This document shows positions 13,289-23,218 of a stretch of 40,000 bases of DNA, piece after piece. Numbering within the stretch: position 1 is the first letter of the stretch; every line of letters begins with the position of its first letter. Made by a program: the position numbers and the translations under genes. The notes beneath the pieces were generated by a model. It searched no databases. It worked only from the letters and a program-made list of their open reading frames with translations, and had not been told where the DNA came from. Source of the DNA: Mansonella perstans (Eukaryota > Nematoda > Chromadorea > Rhabditida > Onchocercidae); assembly GCA_037074765.1 (NCBI GenBank), contig JBAMDO010000253.1, positions 1-40,000 of the forward strand. Direction: 5' to 3'.

Positions 13289-13488
13289 CTAACATGAGGG
13301 TTGATTGAGTTGCGAAGACAAGACTATATTTATTAATTTGAACGGTACTTTGGTATCATCGGATCGCTTTGCTTGATAAAAATGGCTCTTTCCACCAAAA
13401 TCGATTTTACGATAGCGCCTTGATAATTCCATAATAGCATATTTCTCGAGGGATTTCACTCTGAAGTCAAAGTACAGATCTTCCAAAG
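13289..13488 (-). CDS. Possible isolated coding exon or gene remnant
   Basis: On the minus strand an acceptor-like AGCAG (13,489-13,493) is followed by 65 open codons ending in TAG at 13,289-13,291. Base and codon composition is clearly less AT-rich than the surroundings, and the peptide is charged and mixed (for example VKSLEKYAIMELSRRYRKID, then FGGKSHFYQAKRSDDTK). The only in-frame start is TTG, so it would need an upstream exon. A possible one at about 13,600-13,680 is weak. I do not recognise the protein. It may be an exon of a minus-strand gene with long introns, or a pseudogene fragment. Confidence 0.3.
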
Positions 13489-13489
13489 C

Positions 13490-16400
13490 TGCTCATGTGT
13501 TTCAATCAAAATTCGTTGAGCTGATTTGATAAAAGCAAATTAAAAGCAAACTTCAGTATTTTCTCCAAATCTTTTTCATTCAATTACTGTAGAATTTCTT
13601 TACTTTAAGAAGTTTGATTAGACATAATTTGATCCAATAATTCGACACATCTTTGATTATCGCATTTTTTTTCCTGTTTCGAAAGATATGTTGTAAAAAA
13701 AAAAAAAAAATGTTTATCAGCACAGGAAATGATAAACTGAGAGTGCTACTTGATGATGACGGTGACACTAAATGATTGAAGAACATCTTCAAGATAATAA
13801 TATCATTGTTTTTAAAAGATGATGATATCATTGTTTTTAGAAGGTTACTTGTATTAGTGTCGGAAGGGTGTCGCTCTTGAAGAATTGCGTATTAAAGTCA
13901 TAAAAATTACTTGTAGTATTTGTCGGATGAACGCTATTCCGATGAACTACGATAAATATTAAAGAATAATAGCAAGTAGTTTCATTACTTGCGATGACTA
14001 TAATTAACAATTAACGATGTTTGCTGAAAATGATAACTGATTGATAAAGAATTATTTTCATTATTGAACTTGGAAATAAACAAAGTTAAGTACTTAATTT
14101 GATATAATCAAATTTTTAATAGAAAAATTGACAGATTATAAAACTTGTCAATTTTCAAATCAAATTAATGCGTCATAGGAATAATTTTTTTCTTAACCTT
14201 ATTTCTATATATTCCCGATGATAGTCCTGCCTATTCATCAATTATATCCCTGCATTCCTGCTACCTCGCAAGAAAAGGTTATAAAAATTTAAACTAAGTA
14301 AGCTCCTTGTGTAATTGATTAAAATAATTGCGATACTTTTTGATCGGTTTATATATCATCGGTTCACATTTACTAGTGCTTCAAAAAAAAGTGACTGTAA
14401 TCGAATTAATCTGTATGGCATGATGTGAGAAGAAATGAAAGTTGGCACAGATTTGCGTTTTGATTTTTTACTTTCCATGATTTTAGTGAATGGAATGAAA
14501 TAATTAGCATAAGTTTATTGTTTGCTTCAAAAAATATAGCACAAAAGTAACCATCTGTAAGTAACTTCCTTGAGAATAATTTATAAATTTTTCTCGTCGT
14601 TCGATTTGATCGAAATTTCTTTCTAAATTTTGGTAAATATATGCTAGATAATTCTAAATGAACTATTTCGAATATGAATTAAATGTGATATTTATTATAT
14701 TTTCCTATTGACATGTAAACATATACAATATCTTTATCTTGTGCTTATTTATAATATGTTTGGCAGTAGCTTATGAGCTGATAAATTTCATATCATATTT
14801 ATTTTGTACGAAGAATTGATAAAAATTTGGAATAGAGAATGAGCAACTTCGATACGACGCGTTTCAATTGCTCATTGTTATCGTTGAATTGATTTTGTTG
14901 GAAACATTAATCTTATTGTTGATGTTGTTACTTGCTATTATTTACCATTTATCTTTGACATTTGTTTCCACTGTGATATTGTTAGTGTTGCAAATTATAA
15001 ACAGTAATTCAGTTTGTGAAACAATGTAATCAAAATTAATGGAAAAAACTAATTTAAACATTTTCAAAAGTTTGACTGTTACTAATTCCGAATTACTAAG
15101 TAGTGCAATTATTAATAAAACTTTTAGAAGGGAAAAACATATTAGATATGGTAAAAGCAAAACGAGAAAAATTAAAGTGATTTGGAATTTAAAAGTATTA
15201 AATTTCTTAAATAAATGCAAAAGCATGCAAAATTGCAAGGTTTTTTTTGCTTTACTCCATGCAATATTTTTATTTTGCAAATTGAATTTTTAAAAAAAAG
15301 CTTAGCAAAAGTAAACTTGCATTTCATAAATTTATTAAATTACTTGTGAAGTTAATAATTTAAAACTTTTAAACACTGCAATATTTTATATTAACGTGTT
15401 CTTTTTTTTTGAATTATTTAATTGATACTTAATGATTGAGAAGCAAAATGCTTAAAGGTGCTTAAATCGTTATTTTTGTTCATTGTTTTATTCATAATTA
15501 AATTAAACTAAGTTTGCCTGTCAGTGAATGCATTGGGTTTGTACACTACATTTTTTTGCAGTACGAATAATTATGCAATAATCATGGTCGAAATTGCAGG
15601 ATACTCGGTGATATGTTTAATAAATAACAAATTATAGGAATTCATACTGCAAAAAAATTTTAAAGACATTTGCCACATTTAATGAAACGACAGAATTTAA
15701 TGGAACAATTTGGAACTTCCTTTTCATTTTGCATCTTTGAAAATGATTACAACTTTTTCTTAACTTTGTTCTGACTTCAGCGAAATTACTCAGAAGTTAT
15801 CTCGTTGTAAGCGAATTATATTATTACTGCTAAATAACTACAAAAAAAAAAAAAATAAATAAATAAAAAGCTTCTACACTTTTTTATTTGCTAACTTTTA
15901 AAACTAGATTAATGAAATTTTGGAGCACATTTCAAAACACTTGATAACACTAGCAATGGCGAAAAAAAGGAAAAAAGTTAAAAAAGCTTTTTTGCAGTGT
16001 TTGAAGGAAAAATGAGGGTAAAAATTTATAAATGATGACTCTTGGCACAAATGGTAACAATTTTGATCATGTATCGTTGTTTTTTGTCAGTAGTAGTATC
16101 AGTAGCAATTTTTCTTCGATAATTTAATTTTGGTTGAAAGATAAACAAACTTGTTTTTTTTCTATTCGATGATCTTTCGATTAGCTAAAAAATTAGCAGA
16201 TGGTTAAAAAACCTGTATTTTAAAGCATTACATGATATCTAATAAAAAACACATGACCAAAGTGTGCCACAATTTTTTTATTTTTTGCTATTTGAACAAA
16301 AAATTAAAAAATTTGCTTATAAGAAATATTTTTTTTTAATCTTTTCAAATGCAGTATTTAAACAATTTATTGCAGAATAGCAATAGGTAGTTGAATAATT

Positions 16401-17285
16401 GAAATTCCTAAATTTATTATAAAATAACGGGTTGTTGAGCAATTAAAATTATAAATTTCTATTTGGCGCAATCATGACAGTTTCACTTGAACGATTTTTT
16501 TTGCGGTGAAAGTTTGAAAAAAAAAACGAATGAAAGAATTAATTTTAAAATTTTCATAGGAATGCAATTATGAACAGAGAAAAAAGGTAGTAAAAATCAA
16601 GCAAAATAAGGATGAAAGAAAAAACTTTTGCAAAACAGGTTTCAATCCCTGCTTATAAAACACTTATTTTTTTCCGAAACTACTGAAATTTAAAAAAAAG
16701 TTGATTTATTTCATTGGTTATCATTATCGTTTTTATTTCTGATATTTTACTGACTAACTTTTTAAAGTAATATTGATAATAATCAATATATATTTCTAAG
16801 AATTATAGACGTAAGTTGTTGTGCAACGACTGTAATTACAGCAATATTAACATTGATGATAGTACTAAAAATAACAATAATAATAGTGATAGTAGGTAGT
16901 AATGATAACAATAATTGTTATAATTGTAACTATAATAATAATAGCAATAATTATACGGATAATAACGACAGTAATAATAAAAAAGTAGCAAAATAATATT
17001 TAATAATAGCAATACTATTAATAATAACGATTATACCAATAATATAATTATTTTATATTCAAAAAATTTTTTCTTTTTTCTGAAAATTTAGAAGAATCAG
17101 TGAGAATTTCATTTTTTCAATGTGACACCGATATGTTATAGCTACAAAAAATTCAAAACCTGTTCATTCAATTTATATTTGAAAAGTAACTGACTGTATC
17201 TTTTCCAGTGATGCTGAAAGTGAAAAAAAAAAAAAAAAAATGGAATTAAATGAACAGTTAGATTCCTCATTGTTATTTTTTGCCC
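13490..17285. other. AT-rich non-coding stretch
   Basis: No supported gene. Two long ORFs overlap on opposite strands at 14,942-15,293 (112 codons minus, 84 codons plus). Both are very AT-rich at third positions, hydrophobic or Lys/Asn-rich, without motif or splice context, and their lengths are plausible by chance. Short A-tracts (for example 13,696-13,711) and a small direct repeat of about 19 bases (from about 13,801 and about 13,827) are present. Confidence 0.5.
16850..17045. repeat. AAT/AAC/GAT trinucleotide-like repeat
   Basis: About 195 bases of imperfect AAT, AAC, ATA and GTA triplets, similar in style to the repeats at 4,125 and 28,345. No coding signal. Confidence 0.8.
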
Positions 17286-17289
17286 TTAG

Positions 17290-17423
17290 AAGGGCGAATT
17301 GCAAAAAATGATGGAACGGATAACCGTCACACATTCCGCGTATCAGCTGTTACCACTGGAAGCGATCGAACTTACATATGTAATTGGGAATTGGTTGGAA
17401 GTAGTACTTCTTATTTACATTGA
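17290..17423 (+). CDS. Terminal exon of an unrecognised gene
   Basis: A GC-richer block follows an acceptor (pyrimidine tract then CCCTTAG, AG at 17,288-17,289). In the chosen frame it reads GRIAKNDGTDNRHTFRVSAV, then TTGSDRTYICNWELVGSS and a few more residues, to TGA at 17,421-17,423. AATAAA lies 8 bases after the stop (17,431-17,436), which supports a true 3' end. A second frame is also open over most of the block, but the chosen frame has more A/T in third positions, as in the confirmed genes here. The exon begins with a split codon (two bases), so upstream exons are needed. I could not find them, because the next several kb upstream are repeat-rich. I do not recognise the product. It could also be a relic of a gene. 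Confidence 0.45.
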
Positions 17424-17430
17424 ATTGAAT

Positions 17431-17436
17431 AATAAA
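17431..17436 (+). terminator. Candidate polyadenylation signal AATAAA
   Basis: AATAAA lies 8 bases after the TGA of the exon at 17,290-17,423. This fits the short 3' UTRs common in nematodes. Confidence 0.45.
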
Positions 17437-18073
17437 TTATTTTAATCCTAATCACCATTAATCATCCCTTCATTACTACTGTAATCATTACTGTATTACT
17501 CTAGTAATTATCAGAATATTGCATTACTATTTGAAACCTGTAATGTGACTATGCCTGATATGCTTTCAATGTTAAATTCGTAAACTAGATGATTGAAAAT
17601 TTCATTGTTAAATTGATTAGCATTACTAAATTAACTTGAAATTAAATTTTGCTGTTAGATTTCAACAATTCTTAAGCCGAGCATAAATAGTAGTCTAATT
17701 CTTATTTGTATGATATAGAAAAGATTTGAAACTTGTCTAAACTATATGATTTAGGAAGTTACCTAACTTATAGTCAACCTAGTAACTAAATTTCGACGCA
17801 TTTAATTTAAAAAAATGAATTAAATTATTTCTTTAATTCATTGTTGAGTCATTGATTTCACATCTTTATATTTGAAGTGTTTATTGAACGCATTACTGGA
17901 ACTGACCGATTTTCGCAATTACTCTCTTCTTTTTTTTTGTTGCAAGAAGTTTGAAATTACACAATACCGTTTCCGTTTTGCATTTCATTTAATCATACTT
18001 ACTTTTCTTTTACATTGAAATTTTTCATATACTTTTGTTTTGTTTGTTTTTCTGTTCCTTTTTTTGAATTTAG

Positions 18074-18274
18074 AGAAGATTTACTGCATCTGACACTGGG
18101 TACAATATCATTTACTTACGGCTGTCTTAAATGGGTATGTAAAGTACAATTTCTTCGAAAGTAAGGGGAAAGAAACGATTTCAGGATGGTGTCATATTTC
18201 TGGTTGGATTAATGAATGCCATATTATATTTGTATTTGAATTTATTAGAAATTGTAGGACCACTTTTAATTTAG
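18074..18274 (+). CDS. 3' end of a gene for a small hydrophobic protein
   Basis: Two exons fit in phase: 18,074-18,134 (acceptor GAATTTAG, donor GTATGT) and 18,185-18,274 (acceptor GATTTCAG, stop TAG at 18,272-18,274), joined across a 50-base intron. Together they encode about 50 residues: EDLLHLTLGTISFTYGCLKW, then DGVIFLVGLMNAILYLYLNL and LEIVGPLLI. This is consistent with two membrane segments separated by a short KWDG turn. The stop codon TAG abuts GTAAGC, a perfect donor, so the transcript may be spliced again to 18,330, the start of the ground-like gene. The first exon begins with a partial codon and the 5' exons were not identified; possible pieces at about 17,850-17,950 are not convincing. 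The family is not recognised. Both splice sites, phase and composition agree, so a real gene end is likely. Confidence 0.5.
18177..18206 (+). repeat. 30-base direct repeat, copy 1 (last exon of upstream gene)
   Basis: Identical over 30 bases to 18,322-18,351, offset 145. It includes the acceptor GATTTCAG and the first 22 bases of the exon at 18,185. Here the exon bases are read as DGVIFLV. Confidence 0.97.
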
Positions 18275-18321
18275 GTAAGCAAAAAAACGTATTTTATCAC
18301 TGTCAATATGTAAAAATGCAT

Positions 18322-18351
18322 GATTTCAGGATGGTGTCATATTTCTGGTTG
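18322..18351 (+). repeat. 30-base direct repeat, copy 2 (start of ground-like gene)
   Basis: Identical to 18,177-18,206. Here the acceptor AG (18,328-18,329) is followed by one G and then the ATG of the ground-like gene. The same bases are read one position later, as MVSYFWL, the start of the signal peptide. The acceptor is the probable spliced-leader addition site. Confidence 0.97.
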
Positions 18352-20572
18352 CTAGCTGTTATTTTACCATGTAATATTGTCAATATCGTATTTGCTCATT
18401 ATGGTTATCAACGACCACCATATCAATTACCTCAGCAGCAAAGATTACTTCCATCACAACCGATGCCTATGCAATACCAGCCATATCCACCACCACAACG
18501 ACCATCACTACCACGATCACAACCACTGCCACGACCACCACCAGCACCACGACCATCACTACTACCATCACCACGACCACAACCACTACTATCACCACGA
18601 CCATCACCTCCGTATCGACCACCACAATTACCTCCACAACCTCCATATCGACCAAAACCTTGTCCTGCTCCACCTCCTCCAACTCCCTGTCCGCCAACAT
18701 ACTGTCCCTCCCCACCACCACCAACTCCTTGTCCACCAAAGCCATGTCCACCGCCACCAGCTCCACCGCCATGTCCACCGCCACCTCCGTGTCCATCACC
18801 ACCACCACCATCACCACCACCACCACCACCACCTCCACCACCACCACCACCACCATCACCACCACCAATACCATGTCCACCTCCACAACCACCAAAACCC
18901 TGTCCACCTCCACCACCCATAACTCCTTGTCCACCAAAATATTGTCCACCTCCGCCTCTTCCCCCTCCATGCCCAACAACTCCGCCTCCAAGACCTTGTC
19001 CACTACCAAAACCTTGCCCACCTCCACTACCTCCCATGCCATGTCCACCGCAAACTCCATGTCCACCGCAAATCTCATGTCCACCACCACCACCACCGCC
19101 ACCGTGTCCACCTCCACCACAGCCAAAGCCATGTCCACTCCCACCGCCTTGTCCAACACCATCTTGTCCTGCGCCAACTTCACCTCCTTATCTGGAACCT
19201 GCAGTTCGAAAAGAACCATCTTCACTTCCACCGCCAGCTGCACCTCTATATCCTTCTGCATATGAGCCAGAATCCAGACTTCCTCCACCATCAGTTTCTT
19301 ATGTAAGGACCGAATTTTTTTTCGTATTAATAAAGAAATGTTATCAAAAGTGAATAAAAATCCAAGACTCTTAAATCCTGCAACAATAAAATTGCAACCA
19401 AAAAATATAAGCCACAAATCTGTATGATCTAGCAGATAAGTTATTGTTAGCAGCCTAGAAAGTTTTCTATTTTGGCTTATATATGGAAAAATGAATTAGT
19501 GATATGTAAGAAGTTAGCAGCAATAATTAAACATGTTTCACCAATTCAACAAATAGTCTAAACAATTTTAGTAATTTTAAGAAATTGTAAGCAAACAATC
19601 CATCGTTAAGCCGAAAATATTTGTTTCATTTAGAATTTCTATCATGAATTACCGGATAAAATTGAGCTATATCATGAATAATTTCAATCACTGAAGTTAT
19701 TTATTTTTTGTTTATTCTTCATATTTTATCTTTAGTAACAATATGACTGTATCACAACTAATTGTCGTATTATTTTTGTTGATTATATTCCCTAAAATTA
19801 TTATTAATTTTTATCAATTAAAATTATTATCACTACTAGTTAATAATTGAAGGAAAGTCCTGCTCCGGCAGGTTACAACGGACAGTACAGAACTTCACCA
19901 GTAAAGAACAATCTGTCTGGAGCATATTACCCCACTCAACCATATAAAAGATATAAACGAGAAAACACAAAAGTGCTTGTTGTTAATGACACTTGCAACA
20001 GTCAAAAACTGATGAAAATTATGAATAAGGTATTGTTTAAACTATTAATAGATTAGAATTTGAATTTTTCAGTTAAAACAAAAATTAAAGATTATTTTAA
20101 TTTAAAATTTTCTTTAATAAATAACATCATTTTTTTAGAAAACTATATTCCACATTTTCTTTTTGTTTACTCTTGAAAGATTTATTTATTTTTCTGTAAT
20201 TTATTAGCTATTTTTTCTCTCGCTAAAAATATAATTGATTTTTCCTTCCTCGCTCTGATTCCTAAGAGTTATAATTGATAATAATGAAAACGAAATTATG
20301 CTACATAAAAAAAAAAAAAAAAAAAAAAAACAAAGAAAAAACTAAAAGTAAAATAGTTGGAATACTTTTTATGTCTTTTGTTTTATTTTCAGAATTTGTC
20401 AACTGATTTGGCAATTTCAAAAAAATCGATTCAACAAAATGCTGAGTTGACGTTTAAACGTGATTTCAACGTAATTTGCACTGAAAGTTCATTTACGTTT
20501 GTCACACATGCTACCGTATACTGCCAAATAGTTAAATTTAATCTTTCTTGCTACGCCTTTGCCGTTGATTAA
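18331..20572 (+). CDS. Secreted proline-rich ground-like domain protein
   Basis: Ground-like proteins are nematode secreted proteins of the hedgehog-related group, probably acting in or on the cuticle or other extracellular matrix. Exons 18,331-19,302, 19,853-20,029 and 20,393-20,572, all phase 0, give 442 residues. The start is the ATG one base after a TTTCAG acceptor; an earlier in-frame ATG (18,316) would lie upstream of that acceptor. Residues 1-22 form a signal peptide (MVSYFWLLAVILPCNIVNIV, ending at FA). Residues about 30-300 are proline-rich with many CPPPP/PPCP units and a run of 14 Pro. RYKR at 357-360 is a likely proprotein-convertase site. The C-terminal ground-like domain (about 372-440) shows CNSQKLMKIMNKNLSTD, SKKSIQQNAE, FNVIC and SCYAF, with cysteines at 372, 412, 427 and 436. 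The second exon's acceptor (TTGAAG) is weak and was chosen for phase. It is close behind another gene on the same strand. Confidence 0.9.
18430..19200 (+). repeat. CCA/CCT-rich imperfect repeat coding for the proline tract
   Basis: The first exon of the ground-like gene is dominated by CCA codons, interrupted by TGT (Cys), TCA and CCT. The other frames are therefore open and encode poly-His/Asp, poly-Thr/Ser or, on the minus strand, poly-Gly/Val. These are shadows. The minus strand has many closely spaced GG pairs, so this is a likely hot spot for length variation. Confidence 0.9.
20307..20330 (+). repeat. A24 homopolymer in intron 2 of the ground-like gene
   Basis: A run of 24 A inside the intron 20,030-20,392. 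The rest of that intron shows no further feature. Confidence 0.9.
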
Positions 20573-20643
20573 ATTTTATTTCAATATCTTTCATTTTTTA
20601 ATCAGTTTATAATACACGTATATTGTCAATGATACTATGTAAG

Positions 20644-20653
20644 AATAAATAAA
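20644..20653 (+). terminator. Polyadenylation signals of the ground-like gene
   Basis: Two overlapping AATAAA hexamers (20,644-20,649 and 20,648-20,653) lie about 70 bases after the TGATTAA region that closes the ground-like coding sequence. This is a normal 3' UTR length for nematodes. Confidence 0.65.
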
Positions 20654-20659
20654 ATACAC

Positions 20660-22800
20660 TAATAAATATTAATGATTCAATAGCAACGATACAAATTTTC
20701 GATTAATTCAACAATTTCAACAAATAATTAAATTTCCATTATTTTTGTTTCATTCTTATTATTTCAGTTCTAATTTAATTTTTTTTTTTTTAAATTTTAG
20801 TTTTTAGAAGCAAATTACAGATTTTTGATAAAATTACTAACAGTTTTTCCCTTTTTCTCCAACCTTTTTTTATTATTGCATTTGGAGTAGTACACGTCAT
20901 GCTTGGTCATTTTATGTGCAAATGTAGCATAGGCAATGACGATAAATCAATTGATCTGAGAAAATATTAGGCAAATCATTTTTTTTTACGGTCTTTCGTA
21001 TAATTTTTATGAGCTTTTTTATTCCTTCTAATTTTCTTATTTTATTCATCATCTCAGTCATTTCTTTCATTATTCAAAATTTTATTGAATAGTTCAAAAA
21101 GTTCTTGGAATAAATAGGAAACTTTAAAAAATAAGCAGTTCTTCAAATTATCATAAATCAAAAGTCCTTTTTTTAACCATTAATAAGTTCCTGATTAGCA
21201 GTTTTTCCAGAAAAATTGCTAAAAAAAACCTTCCATGTATGTTTATTAGAATTGATCCTTTCTAAATATTTCTTAATTAATGGTTTTTTATAAGCAATAA
21301 CACTTTTCTGAAGTTAATTAGTAATGTAAAAAGGTTTTAGATCCGAATGAACCTATCATCAAGTAAAGGAGGAACTACTATTAATTAATTGGTTTGATAA
21401 GAAGTAAATTAATTTTTTCATTTCAGTCATTGAATCATACAACTTGTATAATTTCAAACTTGCCACAAATTTGTCATTTGTTCAAAGATATCCAGAACTT
21501 CAGAATTCAGCCTTTAAACACTAGATATGCTCGTAATCAATCAATTTTGCTAACAATGAAATAAGTTCTGACTGCTAACTTAACAAGAATAAGGCCTGTC
21601 TGTTACAAATTTTCTTCTATCAAACATGTCACAAATTTGTCTAAAGATCAGTTAAAAGTATCCATAAAAATATTGTCTACATATGTCAGCTGTTCATCGA
21701 ATTAAAGCTTTTATTTGATGCTAATTAATAAGGCCTTCGCATAATGTGTGATATTATTCTTATATCACAATAGTAGCGCACTCAAATCAGTTATAACGAT
21801 TTTATTTTGAAAAATAATTTGTAAACAAAGTGCTTCCTATCATTTTTGGGATCATTCGTTCTTTTTCAAAAAAAAATTCACTGAAATTTAATGAAGACTG
21901 AAAATTGAAGTTCAGTGGCGAACTATAACATTGGTACAACGGTGCTTAATTTTAACTGGAACAAACTTGTGCAAATTAATTGAAGTTAAATTGTGTTAAC
22001 AACTCTGATATAAATATCAACAATCATATCATCGCAGTGATCAACATTCATAATATCTTTATGATATTTTTTAATTAAGTATAAAATGAAACAATGTGTT
22101 CTTTTATCGCATAGTCATAAAAAATTTATTCAAATTTAAACTGACATTTTTTTTTTATCCATATACTTAAAAAATTTCATCAATGTTTGGCAAAACTTTT
22201 AAATTACATTTACAGGAAGCAACTGAAATTAAATGAACTTAACAACAGATTTTAGTAACCTTAAACATGTATGAAATCAGTAATATTGATCGGCATTAAC
22301 AATACTTATTGTTTAAAAAAATGAAGTAAAAAAAATTTTTGAATGTAAAATTCATTGCAATAATTGTCTCATATAGAATCATAATAGAAAAAACAAAAAC
22401 TGATAATTTTAATGACATTTTTTCTTCGATATATCAGTTAAATGAGACCATTGATGTTTGGAAAAATATTTATGACGTTATTAAAGCAGCATTTTAGTGT
22501 ATTCATTGTATATTCATCATTTACTTGAAAATTTTGAAATATTTCACGTTCTATTTTTTCAGTATATTAAATGGCAGTCATTGTAATAAGATAACAATGA
22601 TAAGGTTATTACAATTATAAGATTAGGATTAGATATAAACTGTACGATAATGTCAGGAAGGTAACATAGCGAAAATAAATAACCTAAAATGCATTTAAAA
22701 TTTTCAAATATAATATTTTCAGCAGAATTATTACTGTTATTGAAATTAATTAAAAATTATCTTATTTTTTTTTGTAATCGAAATTGCATTAATAAAGAAT
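20660..22800. other. Intergenic AT-rich stretch
   Basis: No gene supported. A piece near 20,880-20,970 is less AT-rich and open in one plus frame (for example VVHVMLGHFMCKCSIGNDDK) up to a TAG at about 20,968. It lacks a start and a clear exon boundary, so it is not called. Near 21,455-21,650 two short segments share CACAAATTTGTC followed closely by AAAGAT. Confidence 0.5.
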
Positions 22801-22803
22801 TAA

Positions 22804-22971
22804 AACGGAAGTATTACTGTTACTGGAATTCGGCAATTTCATATCGACACAAATGGTAGTCTCGGTGAAAAGCGTACTGCATTGCTATTTGCAAAAGATT
22901 TGTGGGTGATGATTGAGGTTAGGTTTTATAAAGTTTCCGAGATATTCATCCGTGAGGAATTAATTGTATAG
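22804..22971 (+). CDS. Candidate coding exon upstream of IWS1, unrecognised
   Basis: A less AT-rich block has 55 open codons between TAA (22,801-22,803) and TAG (22,969-22,971). It reads TGIRQFHIDTNGSLGEKRTA, then LLFAKDLWVMIE. A GTTAGG donor-like site follows GAG at 22,918, in phase 0. Joining it to the IWS1 acceptor at 23,217-23,218 would keep the IWS1 frame, so it could be an alternative 5' exon of IWS1. It could also belong to a separate small gene. There is no in-frame ATG before residue VM and no strong acceptor upstream, and I do not recognise the sequence. The opposite strand has stops throughout the block. Confidence 0.35.
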   Translation, partial: NGSITVTGIRQFHIDTNGSLGEKRTALLFAKDLWVMIEVRFYKVSEIFIREELIV

Positions 22972-23218
22972 TTCAGCATTTATTTGCGAATTAATTAGTT
23001 CTGATTTTAGAATTTTGTGAATAAATTTTTGTCAGTTCATAAATTGCAATCTTTGGCTTGGATTTAATTTCTACCGAATATTTCTGGTATTCTCATAAAG
23101 TAAGGAAACTGATTTTTAAGTTACATATGAAAAGGTCCTTCTAGGATGGTAGTAGAATTTTCTGATGTTAGGAATAACTGTAACTATATCATGTATTAAG
23201 CTCTTAAATGTGCTACAG

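Noticed and set aside
13701..13785. Plus-strand segment LRVLLDDDGD resembling a CIDE-N domain piece
   Set aside because: The similarity is limited to about ten low-complexity acidic residues and the frame stops shortly after.
14942..15293. 112-codon minus ORF and 84-codon plus ORF overlapping
   Set aside because: Very AT-rich, hydrophobic or Lys/Asn-rich, without motifs. One or two ORFs of such length are expected by chance at this composition, and both cannot easily be real.
16632..16662. tRNA T-arm-like motif (CAGGTTTCAATCCCTG)
   Set aside because: No acceptor, D or anticodon stems can be formed around it.
18316..18330. Earlier in-frame ATG for the ground-like protein
   Set aside because: It is inside the TTTCAG acceptor region. 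The ATG at 18,331 gives a cleaner signal peptide.
18377..19417. Long His-, Thr/Ser-, Gly- and Val-rich ORFs overlapping the ground-like exon on both strands
   Set aside because: They are shadows of the CCA repeat. The Pro frame has the signal peptide and joins in phase to the ground-like domain.
23165..23218. Earlier in-frame ATG for IWS1
   Set aside because: It lies upstream of the CTACAG acceptor that directly precedes the ATG at 23,219, and adds a sequence typical of an intron.
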